Origin: Eurosta solidaginis
Lineage: Eukaryota; Arthropoda; Insecta; Diptera; Tephritidae
Assembly (NCBI RefSeq): GCF_040869045.1
Contig: NC_090319.1
Location: 281,329,693 to 281,393,692 of the forward strand
Length of the DNA: 64,000 nucleotides
Direction of reading: 5' to 3'
Part shown: positions 43,784-53,875 of the stretch, one piece after another
Numbering within the stretch: position 1 is the stretch's first letter
Layout of the letters: each line of letters begins with the position of its first letter
The notes under the pieces: model-generated
The model's input: only the letters and a program-made list of their open reading frames with translations
What the model was told of the DNA's origin: nothing
The model's database searches: none
Translations under genes and position numbers: made by a program

Positions 43784-45192
43784 TTTTTATACTCAGCGTA
43801 CTTTGCACACAGAGTATATTAACTTTGATTGGATAACAGTTGGTTGTACAGGTATAAAGGAATCGAGATAGATATAGACTTCCATATATCAAAATTATCA
43901 GTATCAAAAAAAATTTAAATGAGCCATGTCCGTATGTCCGTCCGTCCTTCCGCCCGCCCGCCCGTTAGCACGATAACTTGAGTAAATATTAAGATATCTT
44001 CATCAAAATTGGTACACTAGCTTATCTGGACCCAGAATAGATTGGTATTGAAAATGAGCGAAATCGGATTATAACCACGCCCACTTTTTATACATATAAA
44101 ATTTTGGAAAACACAAAAAACCTGATTATTTTGTAAATAATACACCTAGAACGTTGAAATTTGACATGTGGACTGATATTGAAACTCTCGATAAAAATTT
44201 GGAAACTTTTTTTTAAATGGGCGTGGCACCGCCCACTTGTAATAAAATCAATATTACAAATATTATTTATCATAAATCAAAAATCGTTAAACCTATCGTA
44301 ACAAAATTCGGAATGCTTTGAAGAAAAATCAACGAAATTGGTTAAGGACCACGCCCACTTTTATATAAAAGATTTTTAAAATGGTCGTGGACGAATAAAA
44401 TAAGCTATATCTTTGCAAAAAATAGCTTTATATCAATGGCATTTCATTTCCCGAGTGGAATTATAACAACAAATAGGAAAAACTTAAAATTTAAAAAATG
44501 GGCGTGGCGCCGCCCCTTTTATGACTAAGAAATTTTCTATATTTCGGGAGCCATAACTCGAAGAGAAATTAAAGGATCGTAATAAAATTGGGTACACATA
44601 TTTTCCCTATAGCAGGAAATATTTCTAGAAAAAATGGAAGAGATCAGTTAAAGCCCACGCCCACTTTTGTATAAAATATTTTTAAAAGGGTAGTAGATGG
44701 AAATATTAAGCTATATCTTAGCGAAAAAGAGCTTTGTATCAATAAAATTTACTTTCTAAATTGAATTATAACATTAAAGGGGAAAACACTAAAATTTTTG
44801 AAAATAGGTGTGGCACCGCCCCTTTTACCACTAATTTTCTATGTGTCTGGAGCCATAACTCGAAGAAAAATTAACATATCGTAATGAAATTGTGTACACA
44901 TATTTTCCTTATAGCAGAAAATATTTCTAGTAAAAATGGACGGGATCGGTTAAAGACCACGGCAACTTAGATATAAAACAAGTTTAAAAGGGTCGTAGGC
45001 TAAAATAGTTTTGAATCAATGATATTTCACTTATCAAGTTTTATTGTAAGAGGAAATGTGAAGAAATTTTTTTAAACGGGCGTTGCCACGTGTTATATAG
45101 AAAAGTAATTTATCTGAAATGAAATTTACAATTCAAGTTCACGCTGAGTATTTAATGTTCGGTTACACCCGAACTTTAACGCCTTTACTTGT
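43784..45192 (+). mobile_element. TATACTCAG-family copy I (CTTTGCACAC subfamily), full length
   Basis: From TTTTTATACTCAGCGTACTTTGCACAC to CTTTACTTGTT, 1.4 kb, with the (CCGT)n/(CCGC)n run at 43930-43972. In place of the 130-bp units it has about three ~300-bp units with the wording AGCCATAACTCGAAG..ATTAA..ATCGTAAT..AAATTG and GTACACATATTTTCC, at about 44550 and 44852. It shares ends, the CGATAACTTGAG box and CCACGCCCACTTTT modules with the main family. It serves as the reference for the split copy D. Confidence 0.87.
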
Positions 45193-45769
45193 TTATATAA
45201 AGTTTCTTTTGGTGCAGTGTTTTAATAACTTGGTGAATTGGGTGATGCAAAATCCGTGTTAAGCTGGCATTGAAAGCGACTATTTTGAAATAACTTTTGA
45301 ATGAGTGGAAAGAGTTAAATTTCGCAATTGGATTCTTATAACTGGCAGTGATGCGCATCCGTTCATACTCGACCATATCGGACCAATTTTAGACATGAAC
45401 AATAAATGGCCTAGACAGTATTAAACGAGTAGAAAACATAGTAACACACCGAACGCCGCCGCCGCGCCGACATTTTCAACAATCGGCGGCGGCATGCGAA
45501 AAACGACGAAAATTAGCGGGAGCGTAGCATGCATTAGACCGACCAATTCCTTTTTAAATGGTAATGAGCGTTTCTTTGTCTATACCCCAAGTGCTGCCGG
45601 CAAGAGACTTGAGAATTTCATTGCGGCCATGGACCTTCGGTACAATTGCGGCTGCATGCTCTCCAAAGTGTACATAGATCCTGATCGAACGTTACACCCA
45701 CGATTATAGGGTGTAAGACAGTGGGTAGCGTAGTGCCTTCGACGTGGATGTCCAACATGTTCGACAGTT
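45193..45769. other. no recognisable gene; GC-rich inverted patch
   Basis: Contains GCCGCCGCCGCGCCGACATT near 45455 and CGGCGGCGGCATGCG near 45483, which pair as a small inverted repeat. A comparable GC-rich patch lies at 41865-41925. The 71-codon frame 45494-45709 has no family that I recognise. Confidence 0.4.
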
Positions 45770-46500
45770 TTGGATTTGCTACCAAAAATTTAACAATCGG
45801 TTATCAAAATTTTATAAATTTGCTATCAACAAGTAAGTAAGGCTAAGTTCGAGTGTAAACGAACATTACATACCCAGCTGCCAAACTGCAGCATGCAAAA
45901 CTTTTAAATTACCTTCTTTTAAATGTGGGCGGTGCCACGCCCATTGTCCAAGATTTTAATAGTTTTCTATTCTGCGTCATAAGGTCAACCCATCTACCAA
46001 TTTTCATCACTTTATCCGTCTTTGGTAATCAATTATCGCACTTTTTCCGTTTTCCGAAATTTTCGATATCGAAAAAATGGGCGTGGTTATAGTCCGATTT
46101 CGTTCATTTTAACTAGCGATCTGAAATGAGTGCCCAGGAACTTGCATACCAAATTTCATTAAGATGTCTCAAAATTTACTCAAGTTATCGTGTTAACGAA
46201 CAGACGGCCGGACGGACATGGTTAAATGAATTTCTTTTTTCGCCCAGATCATTTTGATATATAGGAGTCTATATCTATCTCGATTAGTTTATGCCTTTAC
46301 AGGGTACCGTTATGCGAACAAAATTAATATACTCTGTGAGCTCTGCTCAGCTGAGTATAAAAAGGTATCGAATTACTATCGAAAAGTTCTCTTTTATTTT
46401 AGTTATTGATTTAGTAGAAAGTTATCCATGACTTATCGTCGTGTTATCGATTTGTTATCAAAAAGTTATCGATTTGCTATTGGAAAGTTATCATCACCAT
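45770..46500. repeat. ATCGAT-rich degenerate repeat, left block (split by copy J)
   Basis: 45775-45827 and 46364-46500 consist of loosely repeated phrases GTTATCGATTTGTTATC and AAAAAGTTATCGATTTGC. The same phrases recur at 48380-49230. The period is irregular, about 18-25 bp. Confidence 0.7.
45828..46363 (-). mobile_element. TATACTCAG-family copy J, internal-deletion derivative
   Basis: Keeps the last ~50 bp of the CTTGTT end (AACAAGTAAGTAAGG, hairpin GTTCGA...CGAAC) joined directly to internal sequence at CAGCTG|CCAAACTGCAGC, then the TATACTCAG half through to GAGTATAAAAA. The junction shares CTG with both parents. It is inserted in the ATCGAT-rich repeat, which continues on both sides. Confidence 0.85.
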
Positions 46501-47170
46501 AACTGAGAGTGAGAACAGAATGATGTTCTAAATACTTTAATCTTTAGCGTTACAGGTTTTCTAACCGAGACCTACATTTAAACTCGCAGTGCATTGTTTT
46601 CAATAACTTCAGAATGCTGCCACACTTATACGAACCAGTGAGACTTGTTTGGCTTAACAAGCAGCACTGCTTCAATGGCGGTGACAAAAATAAAATTTGT
46701 AATAGGGGCATTTATCGGGGACAGCTGAAGAGGTATCCCTGTGCTCCTATTGGGAATGTGATTATTAATACTAGTTTCTCCAAACATAAGTCTTGAAATG
46801 AGATAACCAAACATTGCACGGTCGTTTTTAGTCAGAGATGTCAACTTTTAAGAAAAGTTTGTGAAGTGTACCGATGACCACATTTGTCTATAGGTAAAAC
46901 ATGAGTAGAAGTGAGATCCATGTGACAGAAACTCCTTTATGGAAAGACAGGCTCAAGAAGGAAATTAAGAACAGTTGGACAGAATGCTTGATGTGGAATC
47001 GAAGCTGAAACACCGGAGGTTTCTCAAAAGTTGTAAGCGCAAGAAATCAGATAACGCAGATTTAAAGCAGCCCTCCAATTTGGAAAGAATTTTCGAATAA
47101 TGTGAAAAGCATCCTGCTGAATTGCTGTTCGAAGTCGGTCAGCCCCCACTTACTTAACTAATCAACATAC
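46501..47170. other. no recognisable gene
   Basis: Short frames on both strands at 46614-46844 oppose each other; neither shows a domain. Nothing else seen. Confidence 0.45.
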
Positions 47171-47416
47171 CGCTCATTTACTTCAATAGTGTCATAACTC
47201 AAAAAACATGACTTTTGAGTTAATAACATATAAACGTACCCAATAACATGGTCTATGTTGTATAAAAAAATCTTTGTAATCCGCTAAAAACTTACCATGT
47301 GCTATACAAATGAAAATATGCCTTTATATGCTCAACATATGGCAGTTAAAATCTTTGAATGGCTCTCGTGGAAAATTATGTTTTTTGAGTTATGACACTA
47401 TTGAAGTAAATGAGCG
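47171..47416. mobile_element. MITE, 246 bp, with perfect 39-bp TIRs
   Basis: CGCTCATTTACTTCAATAGT.. at 47171-47209 and its exact complement at 47378-47416. The interior is AT-rich and non-coding. ATA-rich flanks (CAACATAC left, ATATACTT right) could hide a short target duplication. Perfect arms suggest a recent insertion or maintenance by conversion. Confidence 0.88.
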
Positions 47417-48379
47417 ATATACTTTCGAAATTTGTTAGCACAATGTTATGTTCTATAAATTAATGCAGTTTTTCTATAAATTAATGACTATTTAGTATAC
47501 TAATGAAATGGTTTTTAATAAGCTTCAATAAACAAAAACACATTGAAGCCTTAGGGCAGCGTCTCTTATAGTCATACACGGACAGATTTCTCACTTGTAG
47601 AACATTACCCAAAAAATAACCTATGAAATTTGTTAAAAACATATGGAGTGATATCAAAAGCAGAGAGGGTTGTATCTTTTCACTTTTAGTTCTCATTCAA
47701 TTTAATTGACGTTGAAAATTATGAAATTTGTTAATTAAAAATTAAAACAAACTAGCACAATAATGTTTTTACACAAAAGAACTTTAAAAGCTAATACAAA
47801 CGTAAAAGAGGTATGCCCAGCAGTAAACTTAGTTGGTTTTTTGAAATCTGATAAACTTAGGCCTGCATAAAATTTTCTCATAACATCTCGGAGTCCTTGA
47901 GCTTTTAACACAAAGCGCGCACGTTGGTCGTTGCTTGGCTGCGCTGTTTTTAGGTACCAAATTAGTACCGGGAAGCGACATATCTATACATTTCCTTCCA
48001 GAACTTTTAGTTCTTTTTGTCGTTTTTTGCTAGCGATTTATTATTCCATCTTTTACTAGTTCTCAACTGATGTCACCTGTCGGGTAACCGCAATTATACG
48101 CTCTATTACCACAATTATCACTGAAGCTCGAATGCACAGACGAAAGTGATGATAACGACAGTGTGTAATGGTTTGTAACGTGTAATTTCATTAACAATTT
48201 GTTTTTAACCAAATGTGAGGTTATGAGAACTTGGCTAGTAAATCGTTAAGCAGATAAGCGTTAGTATGTAATGTTTATTTACGTTAGTAAAGTTTTCAAA
48301 CTAAGATGGATATTGTACACCAAATTAGTTAGAAAGAAAGGTTTGTTGAAGATGTTTTATCCTCGATAACATAGTTACA
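47417..48379. other. no recognisable gene
   Basis: AT-rich; a 71-codon minus frame at 47481-47696 has no recognisable domain. Confidence 0.45.
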
Positions 48380-49230
48380 TATATGTGTTACGGATCATTT
48401 ATCAACGAGTTATTGGTTTGTTATGGGTAGAAAAGGCACCGATCTATAATCGAAATATTATCGATTATTGAACGAATTTTGTCGACATTTTGTCAAAAAT
48501 TTATCAGTTTATTACTGAAAAGTTCTTGATTATCCATCGAAAACTTATCCATATGTCGTCAAAAAGTCTCCGATTTGATATGGGTCTTATCACAGTGTTC
48601 TCAATTTGTAATCGGCGTATTTTCAAAAAATTATTAATTTGATATCAAAGAGTTGTTGACTTTTATTAAAAATATATCGATATGTTGTTAAAAAATATCG
48701 ATTTGATATCAAAAAGTTATCGATTCTTATCAAAGTGTTACCAATTGGCGTGTTAGCGAAATTTTATCAATTTTATATCGAAAAGTTGTTGTTTTTTATC
48801 AAAATACTATCGATATGTTTCCGAAAAGCTATCGATTTATTATCGGCCAGCTATCAATTATTAATGTTAAGGCTCTTGACATGTTGTCAAAAAGTTATCG
48901 ATTTGATTTTTGAAATCGTATCTATTATTTACCGAAAACTTATCGATATGTTTCAGAAAGTTTTCGTATGGATATCGAAAAGTTATCAATCTCTTATCGT
49001 AATTTTACTTAGGCATTATCATCATGCTATTAAAAAATTGCCCATTTGATGTGCAAGAGTTGTTTTTTTATGAAAAAGATGTCGATTTGTTTACAAAAAT
49101 TTATCAATGTGTTGCCGAGAAATTATCAATATGCTGTCGAAAAGCTTTCGATTATTTATATTAAGCTATCGTTATGCAGTCAGAAAGCTATCGATTTATT
49201 ATAGAAGAGTTATTATCGAAGAATTATGGA
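48380..49230. repeat. ATCGAT-rich degenerate repeat, right block
   Basis: About 850 bp of loosely repeated phrases such as AAAAAGTTATCGATTTG, GATATCAAAAAGTTATCG and CTATCGATATGTT. At least nine TATCGAT sequences occur, including TATCGATA-like sites. The long plus frame 48735-49049 (I/L/S/K/R-rich) follows the repeat and is not a gene. Confidence 0.75.
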
Positions 49231-49269
49231 TTTTATTTTTGTATTGTCAGCAGTTTGTTTTAATTATAT

Positions 49270-49540
49270 AATGTATCACCCTCTCCTGCTTACGCTATTT
49301 CTAACTCTTTTCCCCTTCTTCTTACCCTCGCGTTTGCTCGTTTTTCCTTTAAATATTATTCTTTCTACTACTCTTACTCCCTTATTCTCCATTACGCCTA
49401 CTCTGTCTCTTACTCATACTACTACTCTAACTGTTAGTCTCTATAAACTCTCTCTCTTACTCTTAGTATTGCCCTAAATCTTAGTTCTACTCACCCTTAC
49501 TCTTACTCTTACTCTCACAATAGCTCTTGCTCTTTTCCCA
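49270..49540. repeat. pyrimidine-rich (CTTACT)n-like tract
   Basis: Degenerate CTTACT/CTCTTA hexamers, purest at 49495-49515. Low complexity; the overlapping 83-codon frame is an artefact. Confidence 0.85.
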
Positions 49541-49559
49541 AGCCCACTTTATAGTTCCT

Positions 49560-49832
49560 CAAACCCAATTGCCAACCTCATCTACGAATGCTGCTTTTTT
49601 ACCAGCCGAGGCTATGCCGATGCCAAGTTCTTCGTAGAATTAGGGGTGGAAGGCGGATTGGCCTAGAAGGGTCAATGTGGTCAACTTTAATCGTTCCAGA
49701 GATGGTATTTGTTACCGCAACGTGCCGGATCTATATATAGCAAAGAACCATAACCATCGATAACACTCCCCAAAACCTAGGGGCGGTGTCTTTAGTGATA
49801 AACGGACTCAACAACAATAACTCTTGCTCTTA
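49560..49832 (+). mobile_element. (CAA)n-tailed retroposon fragment
   Basis: Plus-strand block with AGAGATGGTATTTGTTACCG, CAACGTGCCGGATCTATATA, GCAAAGAACCAT and CTCCCCAAAACCTAGGGG..GGTGTCTTTAGTGATAAACGG, then CTCAACAACAATAAC. The last ~110 bp resemble the 3' end of the minus-strand retroposon at 9468-9882. Target duplications were not resolved because both flanks are CTCTTGCTCTT-type simple sequence (about 49525 and 49825), which may itself be the duplication. Confidence 0.6.
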
Positions 49833-49849
49833 TCGTACACACGTTCTTA

Positions 49850-50319
49850 TTCTAACTATTAATATTTAACATTTACTATTAGGATCCCTACACTACCAAT
49901 CTTCTTTTACCGCGGTCTTTATTTTCCTACCTTCTACTTCATATATTTCTCATTGAAGTTGTTATGGTCCGCTTGGGATAGTCACCTTTGGAACGCACCT
50001 AGTGGCTAGTGATGGCAAAGAAAAGGACCCATGGCAATTTTAATCGAAAATGGACACTAGAGGTCGCCACGCCCGCGAAAATGATGATCGCGAGAAAAAA
50101 AAAGCACGCTGTTTTCGGGAAAGAAAAACTTTTTTTCCCTTCCGTGGGCAAATAGGCCATAACACACGCGGAAGGAATTAAAAGTTTTCAATTACTTTCT
50201 AATAAGAAGATTGACTTCAAATAAAAGCCATAAACACTAAAATGTATTATTTTCGTCGAAACAACAATTAAGGTCGAAGAAATCTTACCGATAATACGTA
50301 CGAAAGTTACACCGCCATG
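49850..50319. other. no recognisable gene
   Basis: Mixed sequence with GC-richer patches (GGTCGCCACGCCCGCG near 50063). Nothing identified. Confidence 0.45.
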
Positions 50320-50693
50320 GAAGTGGCGATAAATCACAACTGAACGTGATTCATTATTGAAGGACTTCCGTAATGGCAAATCCAATATTTTAATTGCCAC
50401 TGATGTTGCCTCTCGTAGTTTAGATATAGAAGATTTGCAGTACGTCATCAATTACGATTATCCAAATTCATCTGAAAACTACGTACTTCGCATTGGTCGT
50501 ATTAGGTACTACGTATACCTTCTTCACTCCCGACAAGGGAAAACAGGCACGAGATTTAAATTCTGGTTTGGAAGAGGCGGGCCAGGTGCCGCCGCAGGCA
50601 CTATTGGACTTGGCACGTTCATCGGGTAGAATTGGAAATGGTCGTGGTAACAATAATCGTCATAGGCAACGCCAAAAGCCAACCACCTCATAA
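50320..50693 (+). pseudogene. DEAD-box RNA helicase C-terminal fragment (Rm62/p68-like)
   Basis: Reads, with frame changes, as the end of the second RecA-like domain of a DEAD-box helicase. The order is a GDKSQ..RD-like start at about 50322-50350, [21 protein letters not shown] (the last part is motif V; about codons 2-22 of the frame at 50357), [15 protein letters not shown], then motif VI, degraded to LRIGRI where the family has HRIGRTGR. A frameshift near 50505 leads to [17 protein letters not shown] and ALLDLARSS, then an Arg/Asn/Gln-rich tail (GRGNNNRHRQRQ). The wording is closest to Drosophila Rm62/human DDX5-DDX17 as I recall them. The lost His/Arg of motif VI, the frameshifts and the absence of the preceding domain indicate a pseudogene or a captured fragment. 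No poly(A) tail proves retroposition. Confidence 0.85.
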
Positions 50694-50695
50694 GC

Positions 50696-50990
50696 TACCC
50701 CACCAGTAGCCACCATCAATATTTAGCACCACCAACAGCGTCAACACTGCGCGCCAAAGCCGCGTACAACCATCAACTTTGCGCGCCAAGGCCGTGCGCC
50801 ATAACCACCAACAGTACCAACTCAGCGCGCCAATACCGCGCGCTACCACCATCAATATCTAGCCGCCACCAGTAGCCACCATCAATATTTAGAACCACCA
50901 ACAGCGACAACTTCACCAGCAAAAACAACATCACCAGTAACCACGCCGGCAGAGGCCCACGGTACAGACTCTTGCCGGCTATGTAAGTAC
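50696..50990. repeat. CCACCA-rich direct repeat
   Basis: CACCAGTAGCCACCATCAAT..TTAG.ACCACCAACAGCG.CAAC occurs at about 50701 and 50867, some 165 bp apart. CGCGCCAA-type phrases lie between them. The composition is unlike the AT-rich neighbours and directly follows the helicase remnant. It may be derived from that gene's repetitive C-terminal coding sequence or from another element. Confidence 0.6.
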
Positions 50991-51450
50991 CAGCCACCGG
51001 GTGAGTCGCCGCCAAGTAGTTAGTAGCATACACAGTAGACCTTTGACCCAAGTAAATATATATATATTTTGTAAATTAAAATAAAGCCGAAAAAGGAAGT
51101 CAGGAATTGACCACTGTGATATATAAGTGGACTTAGTATTTAAATAAATTTGTTTTGTGTGAATTTGAATACTTAAGGCGAGTGTTTTTTTCCTTTTTCG
51201 GATTTATTTGCACATATGTAAGGATAGGATCTACATGTAAATTTGATGCACATTGGCGCGCGTGGGTTCATTTAATGCACTACAGCCTAGCTCTACTGGA
51301 GCTCAGCTTCAGTTGATTTTAGTATTTAGATGCAATTTTTTTTCGTTGCATTATCCGGCTTAGTAGGATAGATAAAAAAAAATTAATTTTTTTTTTCAAC
51401 ACATAAACCTTCGACAAATAATACCGATGTGTATAAACTTAGATATAATT
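50991..51450. other. no recognisable gene
   Basis: AT-rich with an AATAAA at about 51080 and TATATATAT at 51057-51067; it could be the 3' region of a decayed retroelement. Not resolved. Confidence 0.4.
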
Positions 51451-51454
51451 AGTT

Positions 51455-52030
51455 AAAGAAACTTCTAAGTAAAACTTGGAGAGTTTTTATAAAGCACGGT
51501 TAAACTATTTCAAAAGGGCCGATTGCTTTCTTCCTTCCAAGGATTGTTTTAGGAAAGTTTCGAAATTTTTTTGTTGGATTGCAGACACCTTTTTTTTTTT
51601 TTGACCGTCGAGTTTTGCTGGATGTTTTGAAGTTTTGTTAAAAAAAAAGAAAAAGGGGGAAGCAATGCTCGTTTTGAAATCCTTCGATGAGTTAAATTGG
51701 CTAAACTCAGAAACTTGTGACTTTTCCAAGTAAGGCTGCGAGATTTTCGTAAACAATTTTCGAACCGGAATAATTTTTTTCTTTCCAACAACGGTTTTGG
51801 AAATGTTCCTAAAGCTTGGCTGTAAAAGATCCGTACGACTTTTTTTTAAATGCATCGATAAGCTGATTTAACAAAACTCAAAGTTTCATGACTTTTCTAA
51901 GTAAAACTGCGAGATTTTCGTAAAATTTTTTTTCTTCCAGGCATTGCATTTTCGGTAATGGCTTCGACATGGTTTGAAGATTTTCCTTTTCTGAAATTGA
52001 ATGAAGTTTTTTTTTGAACACTTTCGAACT
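51455..52030. repeat. imperfect tandem repeat, about 172 bp
   Basis: GACTTTTCCAAGTAAGGCTGCGAGATTTTCGTAAA at about 51718 and GACTTTTCTAAGTAAAACTGCGAGATTTTCG at about 51890 are clear repeats. A more diverged start (CTTCTAAGTAAAACTTGGAG) lies near 51461. Blocks such as TCGATRAGYTRAWTT and AAACTCARA also recur. Diverged satellite-like DNA; the 116-codon minus frame is an artefact of the T-rich units. Confidence 0.55.
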
Positions 52031-52233
52031 TTCCACAAAAATAAATGAGGGGAGATAATAACCGGAAGCTTTTGTATTACCCTGCAGTCAAACCAACTAG
52101 TTGTATACTAGAAGAATACTAGTTTGCCAAAAATTCCAACTAGTATGAGTTCTGTCTTTTTTCCATATTAGCAACTGGTATTTTTAACACGGCGTTGTCC
52201 TACGAAATATCAATTGCCAGCTTCTGCATCAGC

Positions 52234-52385
52234 ATCATACCAATTGTCAAACTAGTCATTATATACACCAACATCATACCAGTTGACATACTAGTCATTA
52301 TATACACCAATATCATACCAATTGACATACTAGTCAGTGTATTCAACATAAACATACCAGTTGGCATACTACTCAGTCTTTTTTT
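52234..52385. repeat. 39-bp tandem repeat, about 4 units
   Basis: Units of ATCATACCARTTGACATACT..AGTCATTATATACACCAA start at about 52234, 52273, 52312 and 52351. Each contains an ACTAGTCA motif that also occurs in the other subterminal region. The 39-bp period is a multiple of three, so the frame stays open; no gene is implied. Confidence 0.88.
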
Positions 52386-52478
52386 TTTTGTTTTTTTTGG
52401 GTTGAAAAATTACTTGAAAATTGATAAATTAGCTCAAATTCATTTTATTCATTATATTTCATATATATAAAAAGTATG

Positions 52479-52743
52479 TATATTAGACTGGGTCGGTTTA
52501 TCAACCGATATCGCGCCATTGATTTTTACAACAGTTTTTTGAAAAAAAAAAATATTTTTTGGGCTTTGGGGAGTGTTTGGTCGAAAAATTTACCCTTTCG
52601 CCATTTTTTTTTTTCGCAGGCTCGAAATTTATTTTTTTGGGTATGCGTAGTGGAGCTTTTTTTCTTAAGTCCAAATCCTATTGAAAAATCGATGGCGCGA
52701 TATTGGTTAACTTTCGTCCATACAAATCGACCGAAGTTAATAT
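52479..52743. mobile_element. MITE, 265 bp, TATATTAGACTGGGTCGG type
   Basis: Left end TATATTAGACTGGGTCGG and complemented right end TATATTAACTTCGGTCG. Both arms contain ATATCGCGCCAT.GATTTTT. The terminal TATTAGACTGGG block matches the ends of the long-inverted-repeat element at 22870-25039. Non-coding; opposing frames on the two strands reflect the inverted repeat. Confidence 0.75.
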
Positions 52744-53084
52744 ACATACATATATCACTTTAAAATTTACCAATTCAGTACTTTATACTTTGGAATAAAT
52801 TTTAATAAAAATACGTACATATATATATAAAACCTAAAAGGTAACGGAATAACACATGCCGATTTTGTGATCGATCAGCGGAGCCGGCGGACCATATCCT
52901 GTGACGCAATCTCAAGACACAGGGCTAAGTTTACGGGCTCATCATGGCCAGAACATTCCCACATTAAATCCCTCAAGCCAAGAGAACGGCTAGGGTTCAT
53001 CAAGGAAGTCTGCTTGGATGATGTGCTGTGAAGGAGGTGAGGGCACAATAGACCAATGGTCGCAGTGCAATCTTCAATAAATTA

Positions 53085-53640
53085 TCTATCTATCTAACGG
53101 AGAAGGACGAACCAGTCGTAGTTGACTACGTCAAAACAGGCCAAGCTGCACTAGCACCGTCCTATGATTAGTGTTAATGGAGTTTAGAATGGTGGTAGTG
53201 ATATGCACTTTACGGAAGTCATGCTGATGGCTGGATAACCGAAAATTTTCATTTTGTTGAGGGAAGCGTAACGGCTTCAAATGTTTTCGTTACTGACCAA
53301 AGGCATAATATCGTTAGGTACTGGCTGGGTTTCCGGTCTTTGGTAGTGGTTTTATCCTTGCCATTCTCCGTTATTCTGGAATGGCAAAGGCTTTAACGCC
53401 AAGTAGAAAGAATGTGCTAGGCTGCTGATGCCCTCATGGCCAAGGTGTTTTGGCATCGGCATAGGTTATCCGTCTGGGACTATTGATATGGAAGGCTTAG
53501 CGTTTTCGATATCTTCTTTAACCTCTGTTGAGGTAACGGTGAGGGTCGACTCGTCATGCTTGTGTTTATGTGCCCGTTGATTTGGACGATATCTAGCATT
53601 GTCAATTGAAGTATGGATTGCAAACTGGCACTCGCGCATT
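53085..53640 (-). pseudogene. LINE reverse transcriptase fragment
   Basis: Minus-strand reading with several frame changes gives VKEDIENAKPSISIVPDG, MPKHLGHEGIS, ARIKPLPKTGKPSQYLT, ..VTKTFEAVTLP, SHQHDFRKVHITTTILNSIN and RTVLVQLGLF. This is the N-terminal and finger region of a jockey-type RT (K-S-x-GPDG, W..I.LPKPGK, Q.GFR..HST). The catalytic box (YADD) is not present. Heavily mutated. Confidence 0.72.
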
Positions 53641-53875
53641 TCCTCGAGTCCGACAGACGAAATTCTAGTCGAATAAATTATTCAAATACTAACTACTATG
53701 AATAACACCACAAAATCATATTCAATGAACCATTCTAAAACTGACTAGTATGATGAACGCCACAAAATTCTAGTCAAATAACTACTCATACACTAACTAG
53801 TATGAATAACCCCACAAAATTCTAGTCAATTAACTAGAATGTTTGCTGACTACTTTGGCTTTTGACTGCAGGGTA

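Larger units (their letters stand above)
52080..53873. mobile_element. DNA transposon shell with CCCTGCAGTCAAA TIRs and TA target
   Basis: CCCTGCAGTCAAA at 52080-52092 and its complement at 53861-53873, each flanked by TA, which fits a TA target duplication. Subterminal DNA on both sides is packed with ACTAGT and TTCTAGTCAA phrases (for example CACAAAATTCTAGTCAA twice at 53761-53835, and a third related copy further left). No transposase is left; the interior holds a tandem repeat, a MITE and a LINE fragment. Confidence 0.7.

Noticed and set aside
41865..45490. A single element bounded by the GC-rich patches at 41.87-41.92 and 45.45-45.49 kb
   Set aside because: The patches are both GGC/GCC-rich, but do not align as a convincing inverted repeat and unrelated elements lie between them.
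48735..49049. 104-codon frame in the ATCGAT-rich block
   Set aside because: Composition follows the degenerate repeat; no domain and no supporting context.
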